Assembly (NCBI GenBank): GCA_041685935.1
Contig: JAWLES010000056.1
Location: 1 to 13,231, forward strand
Direction of reading: 5' to 3'
Length of the DNA stretch: 13,231 bases
Source: JAIPEK01 sp041685935
GTDB lineage: Bacteria > Desulfobacterota > Desulfobacteria > Desulfobacterales > Desulfobacteraceae
The notes under the pieces were generated by a model. It was given only the letters and a program-made list of their open reading frames with translations, ran no database searches and had not been told where the DNA came from. A program made the position numbers and the translations under genes. Each line of letters starts with the position of its first letter. Within the stretch, counting starts at the first letter, position 1. Below are positions 1-7,500 of the stretch, in pieces.

Positions 1-1
1 A

Positions 2-115
2 ACCGTAAAAAAGGTGGTGGCCTACTACAGGGAAAATTCGAAACGCGAGCGCATAGGATTCATGGTGGAGAAAATGGGGATCGAGGCGTTCCGGTCCGCT
101 GCATTGTCCGAATAA
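2..115 (+). CDS. C-terminal end of a nitrite/sulfite reductase-like protein (partial)
   Basis: The frame is open from the left edge of the window and ends at TAA 113-115, so only the last 37 residues are visible. They include VVAYYRENSKRERIGFMVEK, followed by MGIEAFRSAALSE. A pattern of aromatic-YREN-x-K-x-ER-x-G-x-x-x-E/R-x-G is what I know from the extreme C-terminus of siroheme/4Fe-4S nitrite and sulfite reductase half-domain proteins, where it follows the cluster-binding part. The siroheme- and cluster-binding cysteines would lie upstream, outside the window, so activity and subfamily (assimilatory-type, Fsr-like or small standalone protein) cannot be judged. It converges on the antiporter gene at 483-1457. 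The family call rests on this short tail alone and is tentative. Confidence 0.45.
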   Translation, partial: TVKKVVAYYRENSKRERIGFMVEKMGIEAFRSAALSE

Positions 116-209
116 AGTTCATGCACTGATAAAGGCAACAGCGTATAAAAGAGTATAAAAAGCTGCAGGCCGGATTTCGGACCTTCAAAGCCCTTACCCC
201 GGTCCTTCA

Positions 210-381
210 AGCGGAACGGTTTTCCTGTACGCCGAACCTGCGGGGCAATTTGCCCTCATTACGGGCGAAACCGCAAAAACTGCGGTCCAGCCGGTCCTCA
301 GACAGTTTGCGGTTTTGCCGCCCTCCATGAGGACAAATTGCACCCCCTTCGATTCTCAATGTACAGGAAAACCGTTCCGCT
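210..381. mobile_element. MITE-like 172-bp long palindrome with 21-bp perfect terminal inverted repeats
   Basis: Bases 210-230 (starting AGCGGAACGG) are the exact reverse complement of 361-381. Inside these arms the symmetry continues. 246-259 pairs with 327-340 with one mismatch, and 268-277 (AAACCGCAAA) pairs perfectly with 306-315 (TTTGCGGTTT). The whole element can therefore fold into one long imperfect hairpin with an apex near 283-302. The tetranucleotide TTCA lies directly outside both ends (206-209 and 382-385), as a target-site duplication would. A209 and T382 also pair, so a 22-bp repeat flanked by TC is an equal reading. The element has no credible ORF. It sits between two convergent gene ends, in a gap (116-482) where I see nothing else. 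It could be a nonautonomous transposon, or a large structured terminator or RNA. Confidence 0.55.
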
Positions 382-482
382 TTCAGGCCTTATCTCCGGA
401 AAAAAGATTACGAGTTTCATATAACAGCCGTGTTCTTTTGGATATACAAAAAATGATGAAGGTTCCGGTAAAAGGCAGCAGA

Positions 483-1457
483 TCAGGATCTGACATATCC
501 TGCAGCGATCCAGCCGGTGTAGAGAATATATGAAACGAGCAGGAGGAGACCCTCCAGCCGGTTGATGCGGCCGGGCCGTCCTTTGAACCCGTATCCGGTG
601 ATAAAAAGGGACGCGGTCAAAGCTGCCATGACCGGCATATCCCGGAAAAGCACCGACGACTCGATCCGTATGGGCCGGATGGTGCCTGCGATGCCCACAA
701 CGCAAAGGGTATTGAACATGTTGGATCCGATAATGTTTCCGAATGCGATCTCGTGTTCGTTTCTGAGAGCCGCCGTGACCGAGGAAGCAAGTTCGGGAAG
801 GGATGTGCCAATGGCCACGATCGTAAGACCGATCATCAGATCACTCACCCCCAGGGCTTTGGCGATGTTCACCGAACCGGTGACAAGTATCCTTGAACTT
901 GCGACCAGAAGCACAAGTCCGACAGCACTTCGAACCAACCCGCCTTTCAGACTCAGGGCCTCTTTTTCCAGATTACCTGCCACTTCATCCCCGAGACTGT
1001 CCTTCTCCACATTTACTGCATGCACAAAACTCCAGAACAAAAATCCAGCAAACAAAAAAAGAAGAAACACCGCCTCCCACCTGGACAGATATCCGTTGAA
1101 CACCATGAAGGCTGAGGCAATAGTGGCCGAGGCCAGCACAGGAAGTTCCCTTTTCAATATCCCGGATGTGACCGAAACAGGCCGGATCAACGCCGTGATC
1201 CCCAGTATCAGTGCGATATTGCAGATATTGGACCCGAAGGCGTTTCCAAGGGCGATCCCTGAATTTCCCTGAAAAGAGGACACGGCAGAAACAAGCATCT
1301 CCGGTGCGGATGTTCCGAATCCAACCACGATCATTCCTATTAAAAGCGGGGGCATACCCAGGTGCCCAGAAGCTGCAGCACTGCCCCGGACAAAAAGGTC
1401 CGCACTTGTTACCAGGACCCCGAGGCCCGCCAGCACATACAATACGGAAATCGTCAT
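483..1457 (-). CDS. Calcium/sodium antiporter of the CaCA family (YrbG-like)
   Basis: This 324-residue integral inner-membrane protein would exchange Ca2+ (or another cation) for Na+ or K+. The family shows an inverted duplication, and both halves are visible. The first alpha repeat has GFGTSAPE at residues 46-53, then GNAFGSN at 71-77. The second has AIGTSLPE at 215-222, then GNIIGSN at 240-246. The acidic residues E53 and E222 are those that line the ion site in this family. Hydrophobic segments fill both halves, separated by a charged cytoplasmic loop at about 150-172. The length is typical of bacterial members (about 310-370). ATG 1457 is preceded by AAAGGA at suitable spacing. The gene diverges from the ACT-domain gene. 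A minus-strand TATAAT at 1550-1555 may be its -10 box, but I see no good -35. Ion specificity is not readable from sequence. Confidence 0.93.
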   Translation of the reverse strand: MTISVLYVLAGLGVLVTSADLFVRGSAAASGHLGMPPLLIGMIVVGFGTSAPEMLVSAVSSFQGNSGIALGNAFGSNICNIALILGITALIRPVSVTSGILKRELPVLASATIASAFMVFNGYLSRWEAVFLLFLFAGFLFWSFVHAVNVEKDSLGDEVAGNLEKEALSLKGGLVRSAVGLVLLVASSRILVTGSVNIAKALGVSDLMIGLTIVAIGTSLPELASSVTAALRNEHEIAFGNIIGSNMFNTLCVVGIAGTIRPIRIESSVLFRDMPVMAALTASLFITGYGFKGRPGRINRLEGLLLLVSYILYTGWIAAGYVRS

Positions 1458-1559
1458 GAGCTTATCCTTTTTCGATATAAAAGTATTTCACAGAGATAAA
1501 AAAATCCGGCAAAGTTTTCAAGACAAAAAATAAAAGAAAACGGCAAAATATTATAAGTG

Positions 1560-1588
1560 TTGACACGGTACAGCGTTTTTTATAACAA
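1560..1588 (+). promoter_or_regulatory. Sigma70-type promoter for the ACT-domain gene
   Basis: A perfect -35 hexamer TTGACA lies at 1560-1565. The -10 is TATAAC at 1581-1586 (15-bp spacer) or TAACAA at 1583-1588 (17-bp spacer). Transcription would begin near 1593-1595, giving a short leader that holds the AAAGGAGG ribosome-binding site at 1612-1619. This supports a start codon at 1624 rather than the ATG at 1597, which would be practically leaderless. The -10 is imperfect. Confidence 0.5.
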
Positions 1589-1623
1589 TTGGGAAAATGT
1601 GCAACAAAATTAAAGGAGGACCT

Positions 1624-2151
1624 TTGGAAAACAAATTTATCATGACGGCATTCGGCAAAGACAGGCCAGGCATTGTGGCTGAAATTTCCGAACTTATTTT
1701 TGAAAACCGCTGCAGGCTGGAAGACTCCAACATGGGGAGGCTGGCTGATGAATTCACCCTGATTCTGCTTTTGAGCGGTACCGGGGAAAATCTCCAGGAA
1801 AAACTTTCCACGGAATGCAAGCGCCTGGAACGGGAAAAGAATATTTCCGTTTTTATCAGACCGCTTGATTACGAGAGGCCTGTGGAAAAAAACGGGGACG
1901 ATTTGTGCACCATTAAAGTGGATGGCATAGACCAGGCCGGCATTGTCTATAAAGTCAGCAAACTCCTTGCGGAGAACCGTATCAATATTGAAACGTTGAG
2001 ATCCAGGAAAAAGTTTCTGCCCAATACCGGCACGGCCATGTATGCCATGGAAATTACAGCCACGCTCCCTGAGACCGTTACCAGGGACGATCTTTCGAAA
2101 AAACTGGAAAGCCTTTCAAACGAGATCCATCTGGATATCCGGGTGAGGTAG
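1624..2151 (+). CDS. Two-ACT-domain protein, GcvR-like (glycine cleavage repressor family)
   Basis: The protein has 175 residues if it starts at TTG 1624. Two ACT domains are visible. The first spans about 4-75 with GKDRPGIVAE, and the second about 92-170 with DQAGIVYKVS. Both show the D-x-x-G-I-V turn that binds amino-acid ligands in ACT domains. Tandem ACT proteins of this size include GcvR, which works with the LysR regulator GcvA on the glycine cleavage operon. Whether that partnership exists here cannot be seen. A glycine link is plausible because glyA lies 1 kb away on the opposite strand. The TTG start is chosen because AAAGGAGG ends four bases upstream of it. An ATG at 1597 would add nine residues, include the Shine-Dalgarno itself in the coding region, and sit next to the predicted transcription start. 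The gene is monocistronic and ends before a hairpin terminator. Confidence 0.8.
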   Translation: MENKFIMTAFGKDRPGIVAEISELIFENRCRLEDSNMGRLADEFTLILLLSGTGENLQEKLSTECKRLEREKNISVFIRPLDYERPVEKNGDDLCTIKVDGIDQAGIVYKVSKLLAENRINIETLRSRKKFLPNTGTAMYAMEITATLPETVTRDDLSKKLESLSNEIHLDIRVR

Positions 2152-2208
2152 ATCCAAAGGATACTGCGATTAAACCTGCCCTGTACCAGTGAATTTAAAA
2201 AGTTGACT

Positions 2209-2245
2209 CGACAGGGACAATAGAGGTACGTTTTTGTTCCTGTCG
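2209..2245. terminator. Bidirectional intrinsic terminator between convergent genes
   Basis: CGACAGGGACA (2209-2219) pairs with TGTTCCTGTCG (2235-2245) over 11 positions, ten Watson-Crick and one G-U, around a 15-base loop. On the + strand it is followed by TGTTTTATCC. On the minus strand it is followed after a few bases by AACTTTTTAAATTC. The position, between the stop of the ACT gene at 2151 and the minus-strand stop at 2250, fits a shared terminator for both. The U tracts are modest. Confidence 0.65.
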
Positions 2246-2249
2246 TGTT

Positions 2250-3140
2250 TTATCCAATTACTTTTCTCAAGAAATCCTTTTCCTTTTCCCTGACCCGATG
2301 AAGGCGGCCTGGCTCCAGAAAAAACCGGTACACCGGCTCTTTGCGAACCAGATCAGACCGGGGAATTTTGAAGAAATGTTCCTCGAGTATAGCCAGAACC
2401 TCCACGGATTTGTCACAAACAGGATATCCCTTGTCATCAATATATACATCCGGGTCGAAAGAAACCCTGGAGATATTGTTGATGTCCACAAGTTTGAAAC
2501 GGGCGTCTTTTGTAAGAATCAGATTTCCTACCCCGGAAAGATCCGGTATCAGGCCCGCCTGATCCACCATTCGCTTTAAGGCTTTTACGAACTGCTTAAC
2601 ATTGCGTTCCAGCAGATCAAGAAAATTACCTCTGGAAACCCGGGTACTCTGCAATAACCGAACCTGATCCGCAAGGCTTGACAGGGCTCCGGGATACCTT
2701 TCAAATGCCCAGGGATCAAAAATCTCCCCTTCCACATACCCCTGAAACCCGCAAAGTATCAGCTCCATGCGCCCGTGAATCCTGTAATCAGCCAGAAACT
2801 CCTCTGAATCAGCCACAAAATCCGTTGTCAAGTACCCTCTCAGAGTATGAAACCGTTCGATTTCTAAAAGAGCCTCCTCAACTGTTTTAAACCGGTGCCG
2901 CATCAGGCGGAGCATGGCAAAGGGAACGGAACGCGGAAAAACCCTGATACCGTTTTCCACCGCCCCGTTTTTTTCAGTGGCCACGGTACCAGGGGAATGG
3001 ACTTCAAAAATATGAGACCTGAGCCCCTCCCTGTAGTGCCTCCGGAAAACGAACGGAGCGGATTGTCTGACAAAATTGAGCGCCAGGATATCGGCACGGG
3101 TGAGATAGCCGCGATCCCGGATGTCTTCGGGTTCATTCAT
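2250..3140 (-). CDS. Uncharacterised protein with a degenerate kinase/aminoglycoside-phosphotransferase-like C-lobe
   Basis: This 296-residue protein appears soluble, with no signal peptide or membrane segment. I do not recognise a named family. The layout suggests a protein-kinase-like fold: an N-terminal region with many basic and aromatic residues, a hinge-like stretch LCGFQGYVEGEIFDPW at about 129-144, a loop PDLSGVGNLI at 199-208 and FKLVDINNIS at 215-224. In APH and protein kinases the matching parts are H-x-D-x-x-x-x-N and the DFG/DxD aspartate. Here D200, N206 and D219 would be the counterparts, but the loop lacks the usual His and has one extra residue between Asp and Asn. Catalysis is uncertain. 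The ATG overlaps the end of glyA by 8 bases (ATGAATGA) and has no clear Shine-Dalgarno of its own, so translation is probably coupled to glyA. Coupling suggests a linked role, but I cannot name it. Confidence 0.75.
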   Translation of the reverse strand: MNEPEDIRDRGYLTRADILALNFVRQSAPFVFRRHYREGLRSHIFEVHSPGTVATEKNGAVENGIRVFPRSVPFAMLRLMRHRFKTVEEALLEIERFHTLRGYLTTDFVADSEEFLADYRIHGRMELILCGFQGYVEGEIFDPWAFERYPGALSSLADQVRLLQSTRVSRGNFLDLLERNVKQFVKALKRMVDQAGLIPDLSGVGNLILTKDARFKLVDINNISRVSFDPDVYIDDKGYPVCDKSVEVLAILEEHFFKIPRSDLVRKEPVYRFFLEPGRLHRVREKEKDFLRKVIG

Positions 3141-4374
3141 AAATGGGGAATGACAGGCACAGATCCGTGATGCTCTTTTTGATCTTTTCCTGCAGACCGG
3201 TATCCTTCGGCGTTTTGAGTATACTGCTGACCGATTCCGCGATGAAAGCCATCTCGCTTTCTCCCATGCCCCTGGAGGTAACAGCCGGAGTTCCGATCCT
3301 GACTCCGCTTGTCACGGAAGGGCTTTGTTTGTCAAAGGGAACCGCGTTTTTATTCAGAGTGATTCCCGCATTACCCAGGGCATCTTCAGCTTCCTTGCCG
3401 GTGACCCCGAGATCTGTCAGGTCAATCAGCATCATATGGTTGTCGGTTCCGCCGGAAACAAGGTCAATTCCGTTCTGCACCAGAGCCTGGGCAAGCTTGT
3501 CCGCATTTCTCACCACACTTTCCTGGTACTCCCTGAATTCCGGGGTCATGGCCTCTTTAAACGCAACCGCCTTGGCTGCGATCACATGCATCAAAGGACC
3601 GCCCTGAATACCGGGAAAGATATTGCTGTTAAGCTTTTTCTCCATATCACGTCCAGCCAGTATCAAACCGCCCCTGGGGCCCCGCAGGGTTTTGTGGGTT
3701 GTGCTGGTAACCACGTGCGCATGGGGAATGGGGGACGGGTGGACCTCTGCGGCCACCAGCCCGGCGATATGAGCCATGTCCACCATGAAATAAGCACCGC
3801 AGCTTTCCGCAATACCGGCAAAGGCCTCAAAGTCTATGATCCTGGGATACGCGCTTGCACCCGCAACGATCATCTTCGGCCTGTGCTTTTCAGCAAGCTC
3901 GGCTACCTGGTCGTAATCAATACGGCCCGTATCTTTCCGGACACCGTAATGCACGAAATTGAAGAGTTTTCCTGAAAAATTCACAGGGCTGCCGTGGGTG
4001 AGATGCCCCCCGTGGGCCAGATCCATTCCCATGATGGTATCATTAGGCTCAAGCAGGGCGAAATAGGCAGCCATATTGGCCTGGGAGCCCGAATGGGGCT
4101 GCACGTTTGCATATTCCGCCTTGAAAAGACTCTTGGCTCGTTCCACTGCCAGGGTTTCCGCAATATCCACCGCCTCGCATCCACCGTAATACCTCTTGGC
4201 CGGATACCCTTCTGCATACTTGTTGGTCAAAACAGTGCCCTGGGTTGCCATGACCGCAGGACTTACTATATTTTCCGATGCAATAAGCTCAAGACCGGTC
4301 TGCTGCCTCTCAAGCTCCTTTTCCACCGCTTCATGGATATCCGGGTCGATTTTATATATAACATCAAGTTCCAT
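3133..4374 (-). CDS. glyA: Serine hydroxymethyltransferase
   Basis: This cytosolic PLP enzyme interconverts serine plus tetrahydrofolate with glycine plus 5,10-methylene-tetrahydrofolate, the main source of one-carbon units. The 413-residue length is normal for bacterial GlyA. Signature elements are all present: LIASENIVSP (30-39), NKYAEGYPAKRYYGG (51-65), LAHGGHLTHGSPVNFSG (119-135), VDMAHIAGL (198-206) with D199, STTHKTLRGPRGG (224-236) with the PLP-binding lysine K228, and TSGVRIGTPAVTSRG (355-369). Nothing is missing or truncated. The start at 4374 has a GGGAG ribosome-binding site upstream. glyA is the first gene of a two-gene operon, because the next gene begins inside its last codons. 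It diverges from the tamB-like gene, with about 215 bp between start codons. I saw no known glycine or SAM riboswitch in its leader. Confidence 0.98.
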   Translation of the reverse strand: MELDVIYKIDPDIHEAVEKELERQQTGLELIASENIVSPAVMATQGTVLTNKYAEGYPAKRYYGGCEAVDIAETLAVERAKSLFKAEYANVQPHSGSQANMAAYFALLEPNDTIMGMDLAHGGHLTHGSPVNFSGKLFNFVHYGVRKDTGRIDYDQVAELAEKHRPKMIVAGASAYPRIIDFEAFAGIAESCGAYFMVDMAHIAGLVAAEVHPSPIPHAHVVTSTTHKTLRGPRGGLILAGRDMEKKLNSNIFPGIQGGPLMHVIAAKAVAFKEAMTPEFREYQESVVRNADKLAQALVQNGIDLVSGGTDNHMMLIDLTDLGVTGKEAEDALGNAGITLNKNAVPFDKQSPSVTSGVRIGTPAVTSRGMGESEMAFIAESVSSILKTPKDTGLQEKIKKSITDLCLSFPIYE

Positions 4375-4454
4375 ATCAGTTCTCCCTGCAATTTCTGAAA
4401 ATTTTAATTACCTTGCTTTGGTATGAAAGTCACAATTTTCATAAAAAAAGGACA

Positions 4455-4500
4455 ACTTTACCACACAAGCAGTGAGTTTAACAAACAAATTTCCGGAAAT
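4455..4500 (-). promoter_or_regulatory. Candidate glyA promoter and ATTTCCGGAAAT palindrome
   Basis: On the minus strand a weak promoter can be read: -35 TTGTTA (complement of 4479-4484), an 18-bp spacer and -10 TAAAGT (complement of 4455-4460). Just upstream of it, at 4489-4500, is the perfect 12-bp palindrome ATTTCCGGAAAT, a shape typical of a dimeric regulator's operator. It lies between two divergent genes and could serve either. No regulator is identified. The promoter assignment is weak because the -10 is poor, and A/T-rich tracts at 4391-4450 offer alternatives. Confidence 0.3.
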
Positions 4501-4536
4501 CCCTTGTTCATACAATCCCGGACGTATTGAAAAGGC

Positions 4537-4566
4537 TTGAAAAATATGGGCCTTCACCTGTATAAT
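4537..4566 (+). promoter_or_regulatory. Sigma70-type promoter of the tamB-omp85 operon
   Basis: TTGAAA (4537-4542), an 18-bp spacer and a perfect TATAAT (4561-4566) form a good housekeeping promoter. Transcription would start near 4573. That places the in-frame upstream codons TTG 4537 and ATG 4546 outside the mRNA and points to ATG 4591 as the real start of the downstream gene. Confidence 0.6.
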
Positions 4567-4590
4567 AGGTCTTCAATTTCTTTGGACAAC

Positions 4591-7500
4591 ATGCAGAAGT
4601 ACATGAAAAAATTTGCAGTCACCCTTTCTATTCTCCTGGTTGTTCCAGTCATACTTGCTGCCGGACTTTTTGCTTATCTCAAAACCGATCATGCAGAACA
4701 ACAGGTACTGAAGCGGATCAATCAAAACATACCCGGCCGGATCACGGTTGAATCATTGGACTGGTCCGTTTTTCCCGCCTCTGTTTCTGCAGCCGGAATA
4801 CGGGTAAAGGACCGGCAGGCAAGAACCTGCCTGGAAATCACATCACTTGAGGCATTTTTTGACCCGGGTTCCATACTCAAACGCACCGTTGCGATCAGAT
4901 CCATTAGCATCCATCAGCCCCGGGTGACTGCAATCAGGCAAAAAGACGGGTCATTCAGTCTTGTGCGTGCATTGATAAACCCGAAAGAAAAACCGGCTGA
5001 TCCGGAACCCGGATCTTTTTTTGAAACCCTTCCGCAGATGAACCTTTTGATACCAAAAGCCGAGCTTACACAAGGAACCTTGACTTACAGGGACCAGGAA
5101 CAGGAAATCGCAATTTCCGACATCCGCATAAACCTTTCGAGATTCAATCTCCATGACCGGTCTTTTAATATTCTGGCTGAAACCGGCGGAGGAACCGGGC
5201 GGATAAACAACCGCCGGGTATCGATTTCCAGAACAAAAATAGGAGCCTCTTTTACCCCGGATGAAGGCGCCTCTTTTGATGCCGACCTTGAAAGCGATCT
5301 TTTAACCGCTTCAGTACGGGGAAAAGTGACCTCTTTTCCGGAAAACCCAGGTATTGAGATCAAGGTGAGCTCAACCTCCAACCTTGACATCATATCCGTT
5401 TTCAGGCCGGATTACAAAGGGCCGGCAGGTGATATCACCCTCTCTTTGGAAGCAAAAGGGCGGATAGACAATCCCGAGGCAAAAATTTCCATTGTTATGC
5501 CGCGGGGCACCACAGCCAAAGAGGATTCTGCGGGTTTCGCAAATGTGAACGCAAGCCTTTCCGACAAAGTGGTTACAATTGAAAAGGCCCATGCAGATTT
5601 TCTCAACACCGGGTTTGATCTGAATGGGACCATTGATCTTTCCCGTGTTTTCCCGGACGGTTTTTCCGCCCCTGCTTCAAATATCAGCAACATTTCCTAT
5701 GATCTTTCCTTTTCACAGCGCAATATGAACCTGCAGCATCTGAGCCCCTGGATAAAAGGATTTTCCGGATTGATTTCCTCCAGAGGAACCGTTTCCGGGT
5801 CCGGGGTTCACCCTGATACCCTTGAAGGCGAATGCCGCATTGCTGTCGAGCTTCTAAATTTCAAAACACCGAAGTTAGACAAGGCACTGCCTGAAACAAA
5901 TCTGTCTTTTGGCGCAAAAATGGAAAACAGGCTTCTGACAGTCGGCCGGTTTTCCGCAGAAACGGTGGACACGGAAATTCGGGGAGAAGGGAGCCTTGAC
6001 ACAGAGCAAATGCTGTCCAGAGGAACACTCCATTTTAAAAGCACGGATCTGTATTCTGTCCTGTCTTTGGCAGGGATCAATCAGGTTAAAGGAAGCGCGG
6101 CAGGCCGGATTGATTTTTCCGGTTCCCCCATGCATCCGGTGATAGATACAGAGTTACTTGCCAAAAACCTCGCGGTCAGGGATATATCAATGGGTAGGGT
6201 CCGTCTGGACGGATCTCTCCTTGCCTCCGGGCGGGTGGACATCAGGGAGATGCGGATCACCCGGCAGGACTCCTCTGTTCTCCTCCAGGGGAGCGCAGAC
6301 TTGTTTAACCGGCAATTAGGACCAAAGGAGGTCATCACGGGAAATTTTGAACTGACCGGAAGAAAAATCGATCCGAAAGCTCTTCTGAAAGAAACCGGCC
6401 TTTCCGTGAATCCCGGGAACCTGCCCTCAGAACTCGGGTTTGATCTTGCCGGACAGCTCTTCTGTGACACTTCCGAGTTCGCCTTTGATCCGGATTTTTC
6501 AAAAAATCCGATTCCGGTAAAAAACCTGAAGGCGGAAACAAACCTTGAAACAATGCGTATTTCAATGCAGGCCGAGCCGGTTGCCAAAGCAGAAGCATCG
6601 ATTTTTCCCGGCAACAATTCATATTCCTGCTCTGTGCAGCTTGCAGACACCCTTGTTGCACCGGTTGCCGCCTCCTTGGGCGTCAGCGGAATCAAAGGAA
6701 AGGTGAGCGGAAATGTTCAGGCTTCAGGGGTTCTTCCCTGGCAAATACCTTCAAAATCCCGCGACACACTTGAAAATTCAACAGGCCGAATCAGGCTGGA
6801 TACCGCGATAAGCGGCACATTCAGCCGCCCGGATTTCGACGGTGCCGTCAGGATGGAAAAAGTCTCCTGCCCAGTGCCGGGCACCGGTATGGCAGTATCA
6901 AACCTGAACGGTTCCATCAGTGCAACCCCTGATTCCCTGACGATTGAAACTCTGAAAGGAAACTTAGGCAAAGGGAAAGTGAAAATTTCCGGCCGCATCA
7001 AGCATACCGGGTTCAAGCCTCAAGCAGCAGAGATCACCCTTGAAGCGGACCGGGTTTTCATTGATCTTCCTGAAACAGCCGGATTTACTTTCAACACAAA
7101 TCTCGATTTTTTTCATTCCCCTGAACGCTCACATCTTTCCGGCAACATTATGCTTGTTAAAGGAGAGTATACCGGGAATTTCACCTTCAGCCCGGTCAAA
7201 GCGGTGACCCGGAGGAAAAGGAAAACACTCAAGCCTTTCAGTCCTCCTTCCCTGTCCATACCCGGTCTGGAAAACACCGGCCTTGACGTTGACATCGGCG
7301 CCAAATCCCCCCTTGTTGTGAACAACGATACAGTGCTTGCCATGATTGAACCGGATATGAATATCAGCGGATCTTTATCAGAGCCGTTGATTACCGGACG
7401 TGTCACCATTCAGCAGGGCACGGTCACCTATCTTGGGCGGGAATTTGAAATTGAAAACGGGATTGTAGATTTCACCGATCCTTACGCCGTCAATCCGAGT

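Noticed and set aside
298..705. 135-codon minus-strand open frame
   Set aside because: It is an alternate-frame shadow of the antiporter gene that continues into the palindrome. The residues look like noncoding translation.
4375..4590. A glycine or SAM riboswitch in the glyA leader
   Set aside because: I found no conserved tandem aptamer or SAM motif. The leader is short and A/T-rich, with only a palindrome and weak promoter signals.
4537..4590. TTG 4537 or ATG 4546 as start of the TamB-like protein
   Set aside because: The predicted TATAAT at 4561 would place transcription downstream of both, and the extra residues separate the basic end from the membrane anchor.
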